A DNA stretch of 64,000 nucleotides from Physella acuta (taxonomy: Eukaryota > Mollusca > Gastropoda > Physidae): contig NW_026732320.1 in assembly GCF_028476545.1 (NCBI RefSeq), positions 186,001-250,000 of the forward strand, written 5' to 3'. The first letter of the stretch is position 1, and the number at the start of each line of letters is the position of its first letter. A program made the translations under genes and the position numbers. The notes below the pieces were generated by a model. That model had not been told where the DNA came from. It worked only from the letters and a program-made list of their open reading frames with translations, and made no database searches. This document shows, one piece after another, positions 21,960 to 33,698 of this stretch.

Positions 21960-22730
21960 GGGGAGGAGTGTGGGGGGGTGGGGCGTTTTTTTGCGAACAA
22001 AAATCGCAAGTATGTGTACTGAATTGGTTTTAACACCTAGAAATAAACTAATTATATCAAAGCGTATTGTGTGACTTTAAAAAAGTATGGTGGGTGGCCG
22101 TTGCACGTTTTTTTTTTCGCCAATGTAAATGGGAAGGATTTACACCGGAACTGTGATTTGATAAATCGTATTACACTAAGAATATAAACCAATTGTATTA
22201 GTGCGTAATGTACAATTTCGCTAGCCAGTTTTTTTAAGATAAGACTCGACTATTTCTTTGTAAGATTCTTACGATTCGCTCGACTTCAACTTGAAAGATC
22301 ACTTACTTTTACTTGATTGCATTACACCTTGCCTGGGTCACTGTAGTAAAGAGAATTAAATATCACGGAGTCTTGAATCGCTATCCGATTAATAAAATAG
22401 CATACGGTCGGAGCGGTTGGCTGGAAAACAATACTCTTGCCGAAATTTTAAGCTAAAAAATAGTATATTGTACAGAATTGATCATTTTGTTATTGCTTGT
22501 TTCATAACAAGTCATAATACTGCAATTTTCATATAGTTAAGGCCACTAGATCTACAAAACGATGTAAAAATGGTACAACACGACTACTGCTAATGCTTTG
22601 TTACTTTGGTCAACCTAACTGATAATTTAAAACTGTAATACACTATCGGAATTGTTCAAAAGACAAGACAAAAAGTAGACCAAATAAGCTTGCACGTTTT
22701 ACAAAGTTCACTCTAAATTCTAAAGCAGTG
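21960..22730. other. No gene seen
   Basis: AT-rich sequence with a G-rich stretch at 21,960-21,985. No recognisable feature. Confidence 0.3.
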
Positions 22731-22738
22731 TTTTTTTT

Positions 22739-23414
22739 AGCGCAATTTCCATTCTGGAGAATTGCGTTTATTAACCCGTCATTTCTGGATGTATGAATGA
22801 ATGGATGGATGGATGGATGGATGTGTGTCCGCAGCTTTAAGTCGTATCTCCTCCTCAACGAAGCAATATCGATGACTAGTTCCAAAAGCAATTATGTTAA
22901 GCAAGTTACGAGGATGAACATAGGCCATAAAAATTCCGGGTTTCTTTCATGGATTTCCCGGAAAAGCCAAAAAACCTCGAAAAAAAGCAGTTTTTGGTCC
23001 TTATCTCGGCAACCAGACCACTTAGCGACTTGAAACATGTACCAATCGACTCCTGCCATAATTTAGAACAATATTGCCGAAGAAAGCTTTCAAAAATATC
23101 CTTTCGTTCGGTCACAAAAATTTTTTTTTATTAATTAAAATTTGGACCGAATTAGTAGGCATTTTATGCAACCACATGACACGCGTCATCACGTTCAATA
23201 GCTGCGCCATCACGTTCAATGGCTGCGACGTCACGTTCGGTAGCTGGGCGCGCAATGGTTTTTAGTCATGTTACTCTATTGTAAATAAAACATGTAAAAT
23301 ACTGAAAAAAAATTAATAAAAAATGTTTTAATAACTAACCAATGGTTTTACTAACCCTGCTCTTGATTTACGCTACGACAGAGCTATTTTTAGATAACAC
23401 AAGGAAATTGCGCT
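22739..23414 (+). mobile_element. MITE with AGCGCAATTTCC terminal inverted repeats (family B)
   Basis: 676 bp from AGCGCAATTTCC to GGAAATTGCGCT, perfect 12-bp terminal inverted repeats. A (GGAT)n run lies near 22,800. Shorter copies are in each tandem unit and at 54,310-54,912. Similarity continues a little past the right end (GTCACTAGACTTTTT), so the true boundary may be slightly outside. No coding frame. Confidence 0.7.
23184..23246 (+). repeat. Three tandem 21-bp repeats
   Basis: Units of the form GTCATCACGTTCAATAGCTGC, the last changed to GACGTCACGTTCGGTAGCTGG, creating a CRE-like GACGTCAC. It lies inside the longest family B copy and is absent from the shorter ones. Confidence 0.7.
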
Positions 23415-23993
23415 AAAATTGTCACTAGACTTTTTTTAATTACTTGTTTAACCTTTTTGGAGGTACCAAACCCTACCAGTTTCATATACGCCTTCATCGA
23501 ACCCTTCTTAATAGTTTTATCGTTCACATAAAATCTTGAATCCTACGAGTCGGGTGTGCGCCATGACCTTCGCCAAAGCCCTGAGACTTGGGTTCGATCG
23601 AACACCGATTAAGAACCACTGATCGAAACTTTTTTTATTTCTTCTTTTTATTCGTTTCGGATTCCTAAGGAGCATAGGCGTAGGCAACACTTCGTTTATT
23701 CGCTTGATTTTCAGGAAGATAGAACCTAAAAATTCAGTCTCCCCCATCTCTATTTCAAACGATTTCCTTCAGAACTTTTAGTCTCCTTCTCTTCCTCCTC
23801 CTCCCCCCCCCGTGGTCTTTACACCAGCACCTGCTTAGTGATGTTATTTACTGTCTTTCTGATATTGTGCCCTAACCACCACTTTTCCCATGCTCTTATT
23901 TCACTATCCACTGTCAGTAACCTAGCTCCGAGCAATACATATTAAAAGAGACTTCACAAATTTTCTATAGATCTAGATCCTGATTGAATTATT

Positions 23994-24062
23994 ACTTTCT
24001 CGTATATACGTAGTATAGAGAAAGTAATGTAAGTTTAGGGGAGATCACTCCCGGTTTATTTT
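23994..24062 (+). repeat. Family A repeat, 69-bp minimal copy
   Basis: Contains only the 5' hairpin (ACTTTCTCGTATATACGTAG...GAGAAAGT) and the 3' end (AGTTTAGGGGAGATCACTCC...TTTATTTT) joined by a few bases, the interior being deleted. It helps fix the family's two ends. Confidence 0.75.
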
Positions 24063-24540
24063 GACAAAGCATTTGAATTCCACATTGGCTTAGAATTTTA
24101 AAACGCGTTTTATTGCTGCTGGTACCACTTGTATATATGTAAGCCCTGTTAGGCTAGGGGATGATTACACTAACTACCGGTCAGTGCAAGTCCTGCTTAA
24201 CCCAGACTAGTTAATAACCTTAGTCTACGCTAAAAATAAAACAATTTTTTTTATCAATTTAATAAAATTTATTTAACAAAAATATGGAGCCAAAACTTAT
24301 ATAATATAAAAAACTAGACAAAGCAAAACACTCAAGACACACAAAACAAAACAGAACTCAACGGAACAAAACATCCAATTTCGGACCACAGTCCGTCCAT
24401 ACACCTCATAGATCTAGATTCTAAATGTGACACAGAAACACTTCAACACACAGGCCTCAACATTCCCGCAGAATGTCCCTCCCTGTCCACACACCACATT
24501 TAAGAGCTAAAACCAATACTACGTACAAGGAAATAGTCCC
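24063..24540. other. No gene seen
   Basis: AT-rich and A-rich sequence without supported features. Confidence 0.3.
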
Positions 24541-24545
24541 TAATA

Positions 24546-24802
24546 CAGTAGCGTAGCGAGGGGGGGGGGGGGAGCGGGGGGGACGACGACGACGGGACAT
24601 ATGTCCCCGGGCGCCGACCTTAGGGGGCGCCAAAATGGGTTGGAAAAATTAATTGAAAGGTTGAGGGGGGTGCAATCGAAAGTTTGAGGGGGGATGCAAA
24701 TCGAAATCTTGAGGGGGATGAGGAGTGCAAATCGAAAGTTTGAGGGGGGGTGCAAATCGAAAAGTTTGTCCCCGGGCGCCGGGAAGGGTCGCTACGCCTC
24801 TG
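24546..24802. mobile_element. hAT MITE (CAGAGGCGTAGCGA family)
   Basis: 257 bp from CAGTAGCGTAGCGAGG to TCGCTACGCCTCTG, flanked by the perfect 8-bp duplication CCCTAATA (24,538-24,545 and 24,803-24,810). Interior repeats of TGCAAATCGAAAGTTTGAGG type. Frames through it are artefacts. Confidence 0.92.
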
Positions 24803-25043
24803 CCCTAATACAACAATAACTTACATTCAGGATATAAAGCAAAGTGCAGCCACACTCAAATACAAAGTTTGCATAAATAATAACATCAAAACATAAACAA
24901 GACACAATAACTAGGCTATAAACCATTTTAAAATCAAAATCATATCAGCGCCATAATAAAATCCACAACAATCCTCAAAGGAACACAAAAAGTGACATTC
25001 ACCTTTTTGTAATAATATAATAATTAAATAACTCCCCAGCCCC

Positions 25044-25205
<162 letters not shown>

Positions 25206-25366
25206 CTTCTGCTTGAGTTGGCCCTGGGTATCTGCATAGGTCTACACGCCACTGACTGTTTTAAATATTATTGTAATAGGAATTGATTAAATTACTCTCT
25301 GTAGACAAATTTCAGACAAGATCAGGAAATGTATCGTATTTTAAGAAAAATACAACTACAATATTT

Positions 25367-25497
25367 AGGGGGGGGGGGGTTGTAGGCTGAGGTGTGACGT
25401 CATTTTAGGGGGAGGGTCTGGCTTTTTGTGACGATATGTGTCGGAGGGGAGGAGGTAAAAATCGTCAAAAAGCTTGACGTCATTTATGGACGACCCT
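25367..25497 (-). mobile_element. CRE-bearing MITE, partial
   Basis: GGCTGAGGTGTGACGTCATT, GTGACGATATGTG, GGTAAAAATCGTCAAAAAGC and terminal TGACGTCATTTATGGACGAC match one end of the 27,557-27,964 element. Confidence 0.75.
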
Positions 25498-25499
25498 TA

Positions 25500-25970
25500 A
25501 AACCAGTTTAGGTTGTAATCAAGTAAATAATGATTAATTAAAAAATATAATTCAAACAAATTCATCTCCAATTTTTCCTTGACCAATATTTTTTTAAAAG
25601 TGCATAAACATATTTCTGTTTCCGTCTGACATGAATAAATCTATAGGCTCACCATAATGTGCACGTGGGATCACACTTAATCAACTGACTGTAAAAACGA
25701 GAAGGGGGGTGAGTGTCATAAGCCCTACTCTACAAACTAGATCTACTTTTATTCTTAATAATAGACTCATTATAAATAATTATAACCCGATCTCAATACG
25801 TTTAAGAAACTTAGCAGATGCAAGTTTTCGAAGAAATCGGTCCTTTCAGCAAACAAATATTTAGCCCTGTTCATTCGAAGCAAAGAAGCGGCATACGTTT
25901 TAAACCTATGTGACTTTTAAAAATACAAATAACAAATTTAGCATTGTAGCAAAACATTTCTCTCCACCCA
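25500..25970. other. No gene seen
   Basis: AT-rich sequence, no supported feature. Confidence 0.3.
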
Positions 25971-25971
25971 A

Positions 25972-26285
25972 CTTGGAACTATGGAGGAAAGCTAGGCAGG
26001 AGCCTATAGGTGTGCAAATAAGAAGGAGGAAGTGGCGCTGGGTGGGTCCCACACTGCGAAAGGCTCACTAAAATGTTACACGCCAAGCGCTTGAGTGGAA
26101 CCCCCAGGGAAAGCGGAAGAGAGGGCGCCCAAGACAGATCTGGAGGCGGAGTCTTCTTGAAGAACTGAAGCCAATAGGGATGTCTTGCGAGATGTCAAAA
26201 TTAATAGCCGAGGATAGGAAGAAATGGAAGGAAATGGTGGAGGCCCTATGCTCCATAAGGAGCAAAGAGGACTAACTAACTAACT
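25972..26285 (+). mobile_element. LINE 3' end, 5'-truncated
   Basis: Begins abruptly at LELWRKARQEPIGVQIRRRK (translated) and continues with RWVG, RQALEWNPQGKRKRGRPRQI and KKWKEMVEALCSIRSKED followed by TAA and a TAAC repeat tail. It matches the C-terminal part of the minus-strand LINE at 63,229-64,000. One TAA interrupts the frame where the other copy reads an ACA codon. 5' truncation and a short tandem-repeat tail fit target-primed reverse transcription. It sits directly against family A sequence (26,286). Confidence 0.88.
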
Positions 26286-26488
26286 AATAATATGCCGCAC
26301 TATTGTGCACATTTTATTTGGCGTTCACTAAGTGTGCAATTCTTTTTTCTACGAGATTCTATTCTATTATAAAAAGTTAAATAATTAAAAATGGATTAAA
26401 AATATTGTTTATGTCCTGAGTTGCCTTTCTCCGTAGTGTTATATTAGAATATTCGAGAAAGTTTAGGGGAGATCACTCCCGGATTATT
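26286..26488 (+). repeat. Family A repeat, 3' fragment
   Basis: CGCACTATTGTGCACATTTT through AATATTCGAGAAAGTTTAGG and GGAGATCACTCCCGG, as at 20,530-20,730. The LINE fragment replaces or interrupts its 5' part. Confidence 0.75.
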
Positions 26489-26489
26489 T

Positions 26490-27550
26490 TTTTAGTCTGC
26501 CCTTTTAAAACTAAAGTTACTGACAAACATCATCATCAATTCTTGAAGCATTGTGAGATGCAACTTGTACCCATTCATACAATCCCGTTTTTTAAATTAA
26601 TGTTTATTTAAACAAACTACACAGTTAGAGTTTTTCTTATTGTTTGAATGTTTGCTATTTTCATTTCAGGTTTTAAGTTTCTTTTCTTTAATTAGTGATT
26701 CAATCGTAAATTATGTCAGTTCTTGTTACTTCTCTCTACCTTAATTAAACCCCAACCTCCATCATATTTTAGTTGTCAAATGTCACAAAAAGTCATAATG
26801 TAAAATATTACCAGTTTTGCTCTGCCTTTTTCAAAGATCTGTAGCCATAATTTTGACAAAGAAACATGTTTTTCATAATTTTTTTAATATAGAGAGACAA
26901 AATTTATTATCCACCAGCTGCCCTCTAAAACATCAAAAAAAAAAAAAAAAAAAAAATCAGCCATTCCACCCCTTAAGTGCGTTTTGTCATTTATGGTCGA
27001 TCCCAAGTCTCCACTTTTCAGACACATTTCGGTTATCCTTTATTGTCAAAATGTTGCAAGTCTGCTAGTTTGAGACGTGTGGCAGAATGGCCTCAACTCA
27101 TTATCCCCGTCAAAAAGGCTTGCCACCAAATGCCTGCCGACGAATATACCGCGTCTAATGCGTGGCGTTAGGAATACGGCCATCAGCATGGGGCCCGAGC
27201 CCGACGAACCAAACGGGGCAGCGTTAAAGCACCAGTAGGCTATGATGCCGTAAATACCGTAATTTAGTTTCGCGAAACTGCGCAACTATTTAGTAGTGTT
27301 CCTTCTTTTGAGAAATGTTTTGTTTTTCTTGGACTTGAACTGAAATATCATGTTGACTGTTAGTCCTAATACACAACTCCTAATTTTTAAATGTCAATTT
27401 TAATGTAACAAGGTTCAGAATTATAATTTACTTACTATAAGTGTCATCTTATCGTTAATTGTGCTATTTATAAAGCTCCGAACAATTTCAAAATCAGACG
27501 GCTTCCCCTGTTTGTCACCAAGCGCATTTTAAAGACAAGCTTCTTTTGGA
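26490..27550. other. No supported gene
   Basis: An 80-bp stretch at 26,497-26,575 recurs inverted near 54,985-55,070. A GC-richer block at 27,060-27,290 stands out from its surroundings and contains a 79-codon minus frame with no recognised family and no supporting splice context. Confidence 0.3.
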
Positions 27551-27556
27551 GCTTAC

Positions 27557-27964
27557 GGGTCATCCATAAATGACGTCACGCTTTTTTTGACGATTTTTAC
27601 CTCCCCCCTTCCCCTCCGTCACACATCGTCACAAAAAGCCAGACCCCCCCCCCTAAATTGACGTCACACCTCAGCCTACGACCCCCCCCCCCTCAAAATT
27701 GCAGTTGCATGTTTCTTAAAACATCGATATTTTTCCAAAATCTTGTCTGAACTCTGTCAAAATAGAGTATTTTAATAAATTCCTATTGCAATTTATTAAA
27801 ACAGTTTTCTAAAACGCGAAATAACGTCTATAATTCGTTTTCTAACATTGCATTTTATAATGCATAAGTGTGACGTTGCACCATCTAAACCGCCGCCCCT
27901 CCCCCTCGTCACAAAATTACGGACCTCCATCCCCCTACGAGTGTGACGTCATTTATGGACGACA
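27557..27964. mobile_element. CRE-bearing MITE, complete copy
   Basis: About 408 bp with terminal inverted repeats GGGTCATCCATAAATGACGT and its complement ending at TTATGGACGAC. Each end contains TGACGTCA, a consensus cAMP-response element. The interior has runs of C, AAACATCGATATTTTTCC and TAAAACGCGAAATAACG. It is the reference for partial copies at 16,047, 19,833, 25,367, 32,437, 37,390, 42,328 and 44,447. Target duplication unclear. Confidence 0.82.
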
Positions 27965-28598
27965 ACATAATGGGTAGTCTATTTCTATAGGATGGGAGCT
28001 TAATTAAGTTTTAAAGGGCCGAAAGTCTCAAAACAGCAAGCTTGAGAAATTTTATAACCACGTACGGGAAAATGGACGAGTGAGGGGCGGGAGAGGGGGG
28101 GGGGGAGAGGGTGAGGGGCTGTTTAATTGAACACCAACATAAGTAATCAAATAATGTGATCTAAAGCAACGATACTACATTTTTTTTAAAAGACCTAAAG
28201 AAAACAGAAACAGTAACACTGAACAATGTGATTTAATTTTACTTAAAAATAACAAACTAAGCAACAGTATTGTTTTTTATAGAGTAGGTTCGGATTAGCA
28301 AATAAGGTAGCTGTCTATCCTTCCGTTGCCACACATCTCGTCTATTTTCTGTTACACCATTTATTGATTAGCAATCCTACAACTAATGCTACTAATATTT
28401 AGATACTTCAACATAATCCTAATCATATCATATTCCAGTATGAGTATAATACCCAGGTATTATTGATGCAAAATTTCAATCTCACCCCCTTAGTTAGACT
28501 GTATTATATGTGATTGTCTTTTTCTTCTAGCATGTATTAACTTGTAAGTTTCTATTTCCACCATCCTTAGGCATCTATGTGCTAAGTTCTAACTCTGT

Positions 28599-28754
28599 CA
28601 GAGGCGTAGAGACGGGGGGGGGGAGCGGGGGGGGGGGGGGATACGACAAATTGAAAGTTTGAGAGGAGGGGGGTGTAAATAAAAAGTTCGAGGGGGGGGG
28701 GGGTGCAAATCGAAAGTTTGTCCCCGGGCGCCGGGAAGGTTCGCTACGCCTCTG
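28599..28754. mobile_element. hAT MITE (CAGAGGCGTAGCGA family), third copy
   Basis: 156 bp from CAGAGGCGTAGAGA to TCGCTACGCCTCTG. The homologous left-arm site (15,305-15,330) lacks it, so it inserted after the inverted duplication. The 8-bp flanks AACTCTGT and CTGTATCA do not match well, so the duplication has decayed or been altered. Confidence 0.8.
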
Positions 28755-29959
28755 CTGTATCATCAATAACAACATAGATATGCAGTATTAAAAGTGACTT
28801 GTGGCAATCATTGTAGAACTGCACCACACGCCTAAATTGAGCTTAATTAAGGTAATTATAAATTCTTTTCCATTTAATTAATCTTTATTTCACTGCATAT
28901 TCCTATTGTCTTCACTCTCTAGCATCAATGTTCCCATTTTGAACATTATTTGTTTAATAACTACGATATACAAACCCAAAGAAGCTGTATTTCCTAAAGC
29001 TTTAAAAATTCATATAAAAAAAACTACTGGGCCTAGAATAATAATTTTTGTTGTTTATTAAATGGCAGAACCTCTTCTTGATTATATGTAAATTATCATT
29101 TTGTGTTAAACATAGGATTTTTAAAATTTCTGTGATAAAGAATTTTTTAGTGTGCACTAAAATGATCATAGCCTGTAAACTACATGGTAGAATTTGTTTA
29201 AACTTCCGAGTATCTTTTTTATCATATATGAAAGCATAATAAACCAAAAAATAAGACATTTATGGTTTGAATTTTTGAATACGCAGTGCTTTCATACAGC
29301 CACAGTTTAAATTTTAACTCTTTGAAATATTAAGCTCAAAATAACTCAGAAAGAGTAACTATGGGTGTGTCAATGAATAATATCAAAATATTGATCACAG
29401 CATGAAAGATTTGTGTATATCATGATGCAAAGCTGATAAATCATGCGATTCTACAAAACCGAAGTCTGGTTTATGTGAAATACTAAAATTATGACAAAAA
29501 TGTAAACTACTGAACATTTAAGCCGCACAATTTGCTTAACTTTAGATAACTCTATAGGCCTACTACAAAAGAAAGAATCAAAATATTGGTTGTGACTCCA
29601 TCTGTTTGCCAGAAACATATGGTTGAAGGAGGTACCCCCCTTTTAAAAAACCAAAACTTTTGCACAACCTGAGTGTGAGTTCTATCTATTTATTAAACAT
29701 ATCACGCACAGAGCTTGCTCGAATGAAGTTCTAAAAGTGTGTCTATTAATGTGTACTAAATAATTATCATAAAGGTATGTTTTTCTTTTTATTGAGCTGA
29801 AGAATTGATACAACTCAATTTGTAATTATATAAATGATTATCATTATCATTGTTCCAAAAGTGAAGATATATATATATATATTGATGTTACATTGATGGC
29901 AAATCATTTAAGACCCTTAGTCTGATTCAGTGATTGTAATCAAATGAAGGGATGTAATT

Positions 29960-30112
29960 TATTTGTAATGGTCAGATGATAAAAAGCTCAAATGTTAACC
30001 ATAAGCCTCAAGTTCGGATCCCGGACTGAGGTTGATAGGACATCCCCGAGTCCACCCAGCTGTAATGAATACCTAATATTCTTTATGGAAATTGAAGACA
30101 GCTGGGCATAGT
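29960..30112 (+). mobile_element. tRNA-derived SINE in tandem unit 1
   Basis: TGGTCAGATGAT (A-box-like, 29,969-29,980), AGTTCGGATCC (B-box, 30,011-30,021), CCCCGAGTCCACCCAGCTGT (central domain), ending near GACAGCTGGGCATAG. Same insertion as 10,320-10,466, inverted. Confidence 0.72.
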
Positions 30113-30930
30113 CTACTTTTAAATGAAGATTTAGTTTAATTTAGGTTTATAATAATGTTTCTTATTTATACAAAAATATTTAGCATTTCTAAAGAACATT
30201 TGTCATTTTGAAAAGAAATATTTTTTCTTCACTACTGGCTCGAACGCTGTCCATTGCTGGGCCTCATTTATTTTAATTTTAATCTCAATAAATATGCTTG
30301 TAGTAAAAAAAACTGCAGTTTTATTAGAGAAAAAAAATGATGAACAATTTATATATATGAGTAGGCTACATCAAAGAACTTTATTCTTTATTATAATTTA
30401 AATAGTTCTCCAAATGGTTTATGCTCTGCTTTAGAAGTGCATATTCTGTCTGGAATATAAAACATACATCATTAGCATGACAATAAATAAAATATAACTA
30501 GCAAATAAAAACAAATAAAGCAAAATAAAACTGTAGGTAAGTATAAAAAATGTTTGCTAAAATTGTAGCAAGAAGCTGCATATTGGTTATCCTCATACAT
30601 CAAAAAATAACCTGACAGGGCAATATTAAAGGTCCTGACAGATCGATTTCGTAAAAATAAATGACCTTGTGATATACGGCTCCCTTAAAAATATCCGACC
30701 ACAAAATGCTACCTTCCATATAGGACAAAACTCACGACATTAAAAACCTCGATAAAACCGACATTGAAATCCCTGACAAAACCGACATTGAAATCCCTGA
30801 CAAAACTGACAATGAACTCCCTGACCAAACCGACACTGAAACCGACAAATGGAAGTCCGATAATGGTATCATTTTCAAAAAGGGGTGTTAGGTTACTGGT
30901 AGTTAACTAAATTCACACCTGGCTGGCTCC

Positions 30931-31165
30931 CTGAGTCGGAAAAACATAGTTTTGCAAACTGGTACGTGTCTGTGTGTGTGTATAAACACAATAACTTGAG
31001 TGCCGTTAAAGCTAGGTTGATGAAGTTTCATATATAAGTATTATATCAAAATCGCAGATCTGTATCGACTTTTGAGCGATTTCCGATAAATGGAAGTGGA
31101 ACTTTTTCTACTTTTAATTTTTCAAAAGCCTATAACTTGAGTACTATTTCTTGGCGATTAGATTA
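30931..31165 (+). repeat. Family A repeat, interior fragment in unit 1
   Basis: CCCTGAGTCGGAAAAACATA through GTGTGTGTATAAACACAATA and AGCCTATAACTTGAGTACTA. It is fused to GGCTGGCT of the preceding element; the undeleted arrangement is at 880-1,180 and 47,320-47,560. Same in units 2 and 3 (35,879 and 40,819). Confidence 0.65.
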
Positions 31166-31462
31166 AAACCAAAAATGTATAGTGTTAATAGCGCCATATT
31201 GATTAAAGATTAATTAGATCAACAAATGAAATGTCATTAACGTAAAGATATAGTGATATTATTAAGGTTGGGCCCTGTTCGAGCCGCCCCCCCCCCCCCC
31301 AGAGATGCCTGGAAGAAATTCTGTTCGTAAAGCGTAAAGTCATGGCTGCGAACAACTTCGCACAATATGTGTTTAGGCTTCTCTATTCCTTATGCTAGTT
31401 TAGTATTAAAGCTTGTAGATCTATGTGTAAAGCCGATTTCATTGCAGTTTTTAAATATTTTT

Positions 31463-31932
31463 AGCGCAATTTCCATTCTGGAGAATTGCGTTTATTAACC
31501 CGTCATTTCTGGATGGATGGATGGATGAATGTGTGTCCGCAGCTTTAAGTCGTATCTCCTCCTCAACGAAGCAATATCGATGACTAGTTCCAAAAGCAAT
31601 TATGTTAAGCAAGTTACGAGGATGAACATAGGCCATAAAAATTCCGGGTTTCTTTCATGGATTTCCCAGAAAAGCCAAAAAAATCTCGAAAAAAAAGCAG
31701 TTTTTGGCCCATATCTCGGCAACCAGACCACTTAGCGACTTGAAACATGTACCAATCGATTCCTGTCATAATTTAGAACAATATTGCCGAAGAAAGTTTT
31801 CAAAAATATTCTCTCGTTCGGTCACAAATTTTAAAATTACATAAACACCTACAAACCGATTGTTCTTCTAGCTTGAATGCACCCCAACATTATACGTCAG
31901 AGCTATTTTTCGATAACATAAGGAAATTGCGC
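31463..31932 (+). mobile_element. Family B MITE in tandem unit 1
   Basis: AGCGCAATTTCC to GGAAATTGCGC, about 470 bp, shorter than the 22,739 copy because part of the right half, including the 21-bp repeats, is missing. Confidence 0.7.
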
Positions 31933-32436
31933 ACAAATGTCACTAGACTTTTTTAATTAACTTGTTTTTAATAAATGCATTAGTTGACGACCTCTTAATT
32001 TGGGAACCTGTGTCTTAAGTAATTTTCCACCAGACTCAAGTGACGGTGATCACAACTGTGCTCGTGCGTGGAACTCGTGTTTTGGATCCCCCCTATAGTC
32101 CTTGGCCTTAGTGTCGATATCCCATAATCCTTTGGTGATAGTGATATAAAAAGGAGAATTTTCAGAACACGGGGCAGTCGCGCGAGGCACCCACAGAGCA
32201 GGGATGTGACTTTTCCAAATTTGAGCGGAAATCCGACTTTTCCGGTGGCTCTTGTGACCTCACCATGACCCCGAGTACGTGTTTGGTGCTGCTTGTGGGA
32301 AGGGGGGGGGGATTAAAATGATGTCACAGTCAATTTCAAATAGCTGTAGGCCAACAGATTAAAAAAAACTGAACGCAACGCGACTTCTACTATGTCTTGT
32401 TTGTGGAAGAAAAAATACGACACAGACTGTTAATAA

Positions 32437-32756
32437 GGGGTCTTCCATAAATAACGTCACACTCGTAGGGGGGAGGGGGGGGGGGGGGTCAGATTGTGTG
32501 ACGTCGTAATTTTGTATTTTAAAAAAGTAATGTTAGAAATACTCTATGTTGGTCGAGCTCAGTCAATATTTCTGAAAAAAAAAACTGATTAAAAAAAAAT
32601 ACAAATTAAATTTTGAGGAGGGGGGGGGGGGGGGAGCGGTTGTTGGCTGAGTTGTGTGTCATTTTAGGGGGGGGGGGAGTCTGACTTTTGTGACGGAGCA
32701 TAGAGGGGAGGTAAAAATCGTCAAATAAAAAAACGTGACGTCATTTATCGATGACC
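32437..32756. mobile_element. CRE-bearing MITE in tandem unit 1
   Basis: Begins GGGGTCTTCCATAAATAACG and ends GTGACGTCATTTATCGATGA plus CC. A 3-bp TAA flanks both sides and may be the target duplication. Interior G-tracts differ in length between units. Confidence 0.78.
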
Positions 32757-33178
32757 TAACAATTTACAGCTGTTCCAAAATCATGAATAACGATGTGGTT
32801 TGGCTATTATAATGGTTTTAACTAATCTGGTCAATTTCATTTTCCATCACATGAACCTAAAACTTTCAAATCTATATATATAATTCTCTTCTTGGAGACC
32901 CTAGAAAACACCAAGCTTTAAGCGCGCCTAGCAGTCCCTTCTCCGCCTCTCTAGGCATATCGCTACCACCCCCATCCCCACATAGCTGTGGTTCACGCTA
33001 AATGTTTACAATCGTAGAGACGGGTTTAATGACGGCTACTAGGGGCAGATGATTTAGTTTGAAACGATTTTAAACTTATGGGAGGTAACTAAGAGGAGAC
33101 TGCTTTCACGTGGGGGGGGGGGGGGGTTGGGGGGGAAAGGAGGGTTTTGGTGTTTTAAAGCAAATATTTTCAGTGGCA

Positions 33179-33275
33179 GCATTGGTACTGTCGAATTCAC
33201 AAATTATGAATTGCTGAAAAGTAGAAAAAACAACAACGAAATAGCGGCGTATGATACGCCGCGGGTCGGCTCGTT
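33179..33275 (+). repeat. 97-bp direct repeat, left copy (unit 1)
   Basis: GCATTGGTACTGTCGAATTC to GGGTCGGCTCGTT, containing the palindrome GCGGCGTATGATACGCCGC. The matching right copy is at 33,945-34,041, 766 bp away. Related text (TAATACGCCGCGGGTCGGC) appears at 46,159. The pair recurs in units 2 and 3. Confidence 0.8.
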
Positions 33276-33494
33276 ATAATTAATCTAAATCTAGGCTGTT
33301 TACTGTTGAAGACAAACATTTTTACCATGCCAATCTTTAAATTAAATATAAGGCATAATTTAAAATTCAAAACAAGTGTACACATTTGGACTAGATTAGT
33401 ATAGTTTAAATTAGCTAAATGTTAAAATAAAACTTAATTGCCACTTTTGTTACATGGTAAATAATATTTTTTTAAGGTTGTTTATAAGGTAAAC

Positions 33495-33698
33495 CAGGGG
33501 TCTCCAAACTTTTCAGTCCGAGGGCCGCATTAACTATTAAATTTCAGTTCGGGGGCCAGTTTCTTCGAGGTATGTCTGGGCAAAGTTCCTCAGCCATCAC
33601 TAACAAACATTTTTTCCGTGGACAAAAAGATCTCCGCGGGCCGGATGAGAGGACATCGCGGGCCGTCCGGCCCGCGGGCCGTAGTTTGGAGACCCCTG
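33495..33698. mobile_element. hAT MITE (CAGGGGTCTCCAAAC type), unit 1
   Basis: 204 bp, CAGGGGTCTCCAAAC to GTTTGGAGACCCCTG, perfect 15-bp terminal inverted repeats, flanked by the perfect 8-bp duplication AGGTAAAC (33,487-33,494 and 33,699-33,706). GC-rich interior (CGCGGGCCGTCCGGCCCGCG) against an AT-rich background. Confidence 0.94.

Larger units (their letters stand above)
28385..30930 (-). repeat. Right arm of large inverted repeat
   Basis: Reverse complement of the left-arm pieces 14,930-15,500, 9,952-11,325 and 1,170-1,621 in that order, without the LTR retrotransposon. The unoccupied target reads CATTAGCATGAC at 30,469-30,480. Its portion from 29,353 on is included in tandem unit 1. 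Confidence 0.78.

Noticed and set aside
27046-27285. 79-codon minus frame in a GC-richer block, possibly an exon of a membrane protein
   Set aside because: No family recognised, no convincing splice sites and no neighbouring exons; recorded only as a compositional oddity.
28599-28754. Perfect 8-bp target duplication for the third CAGAGGCGTAGCGA-type hAT copy
   Set aside because: Flanks AACTCTGT and CTGTATCA do not match; the insertion is supported by the empty left-arm site, not by a duplication.
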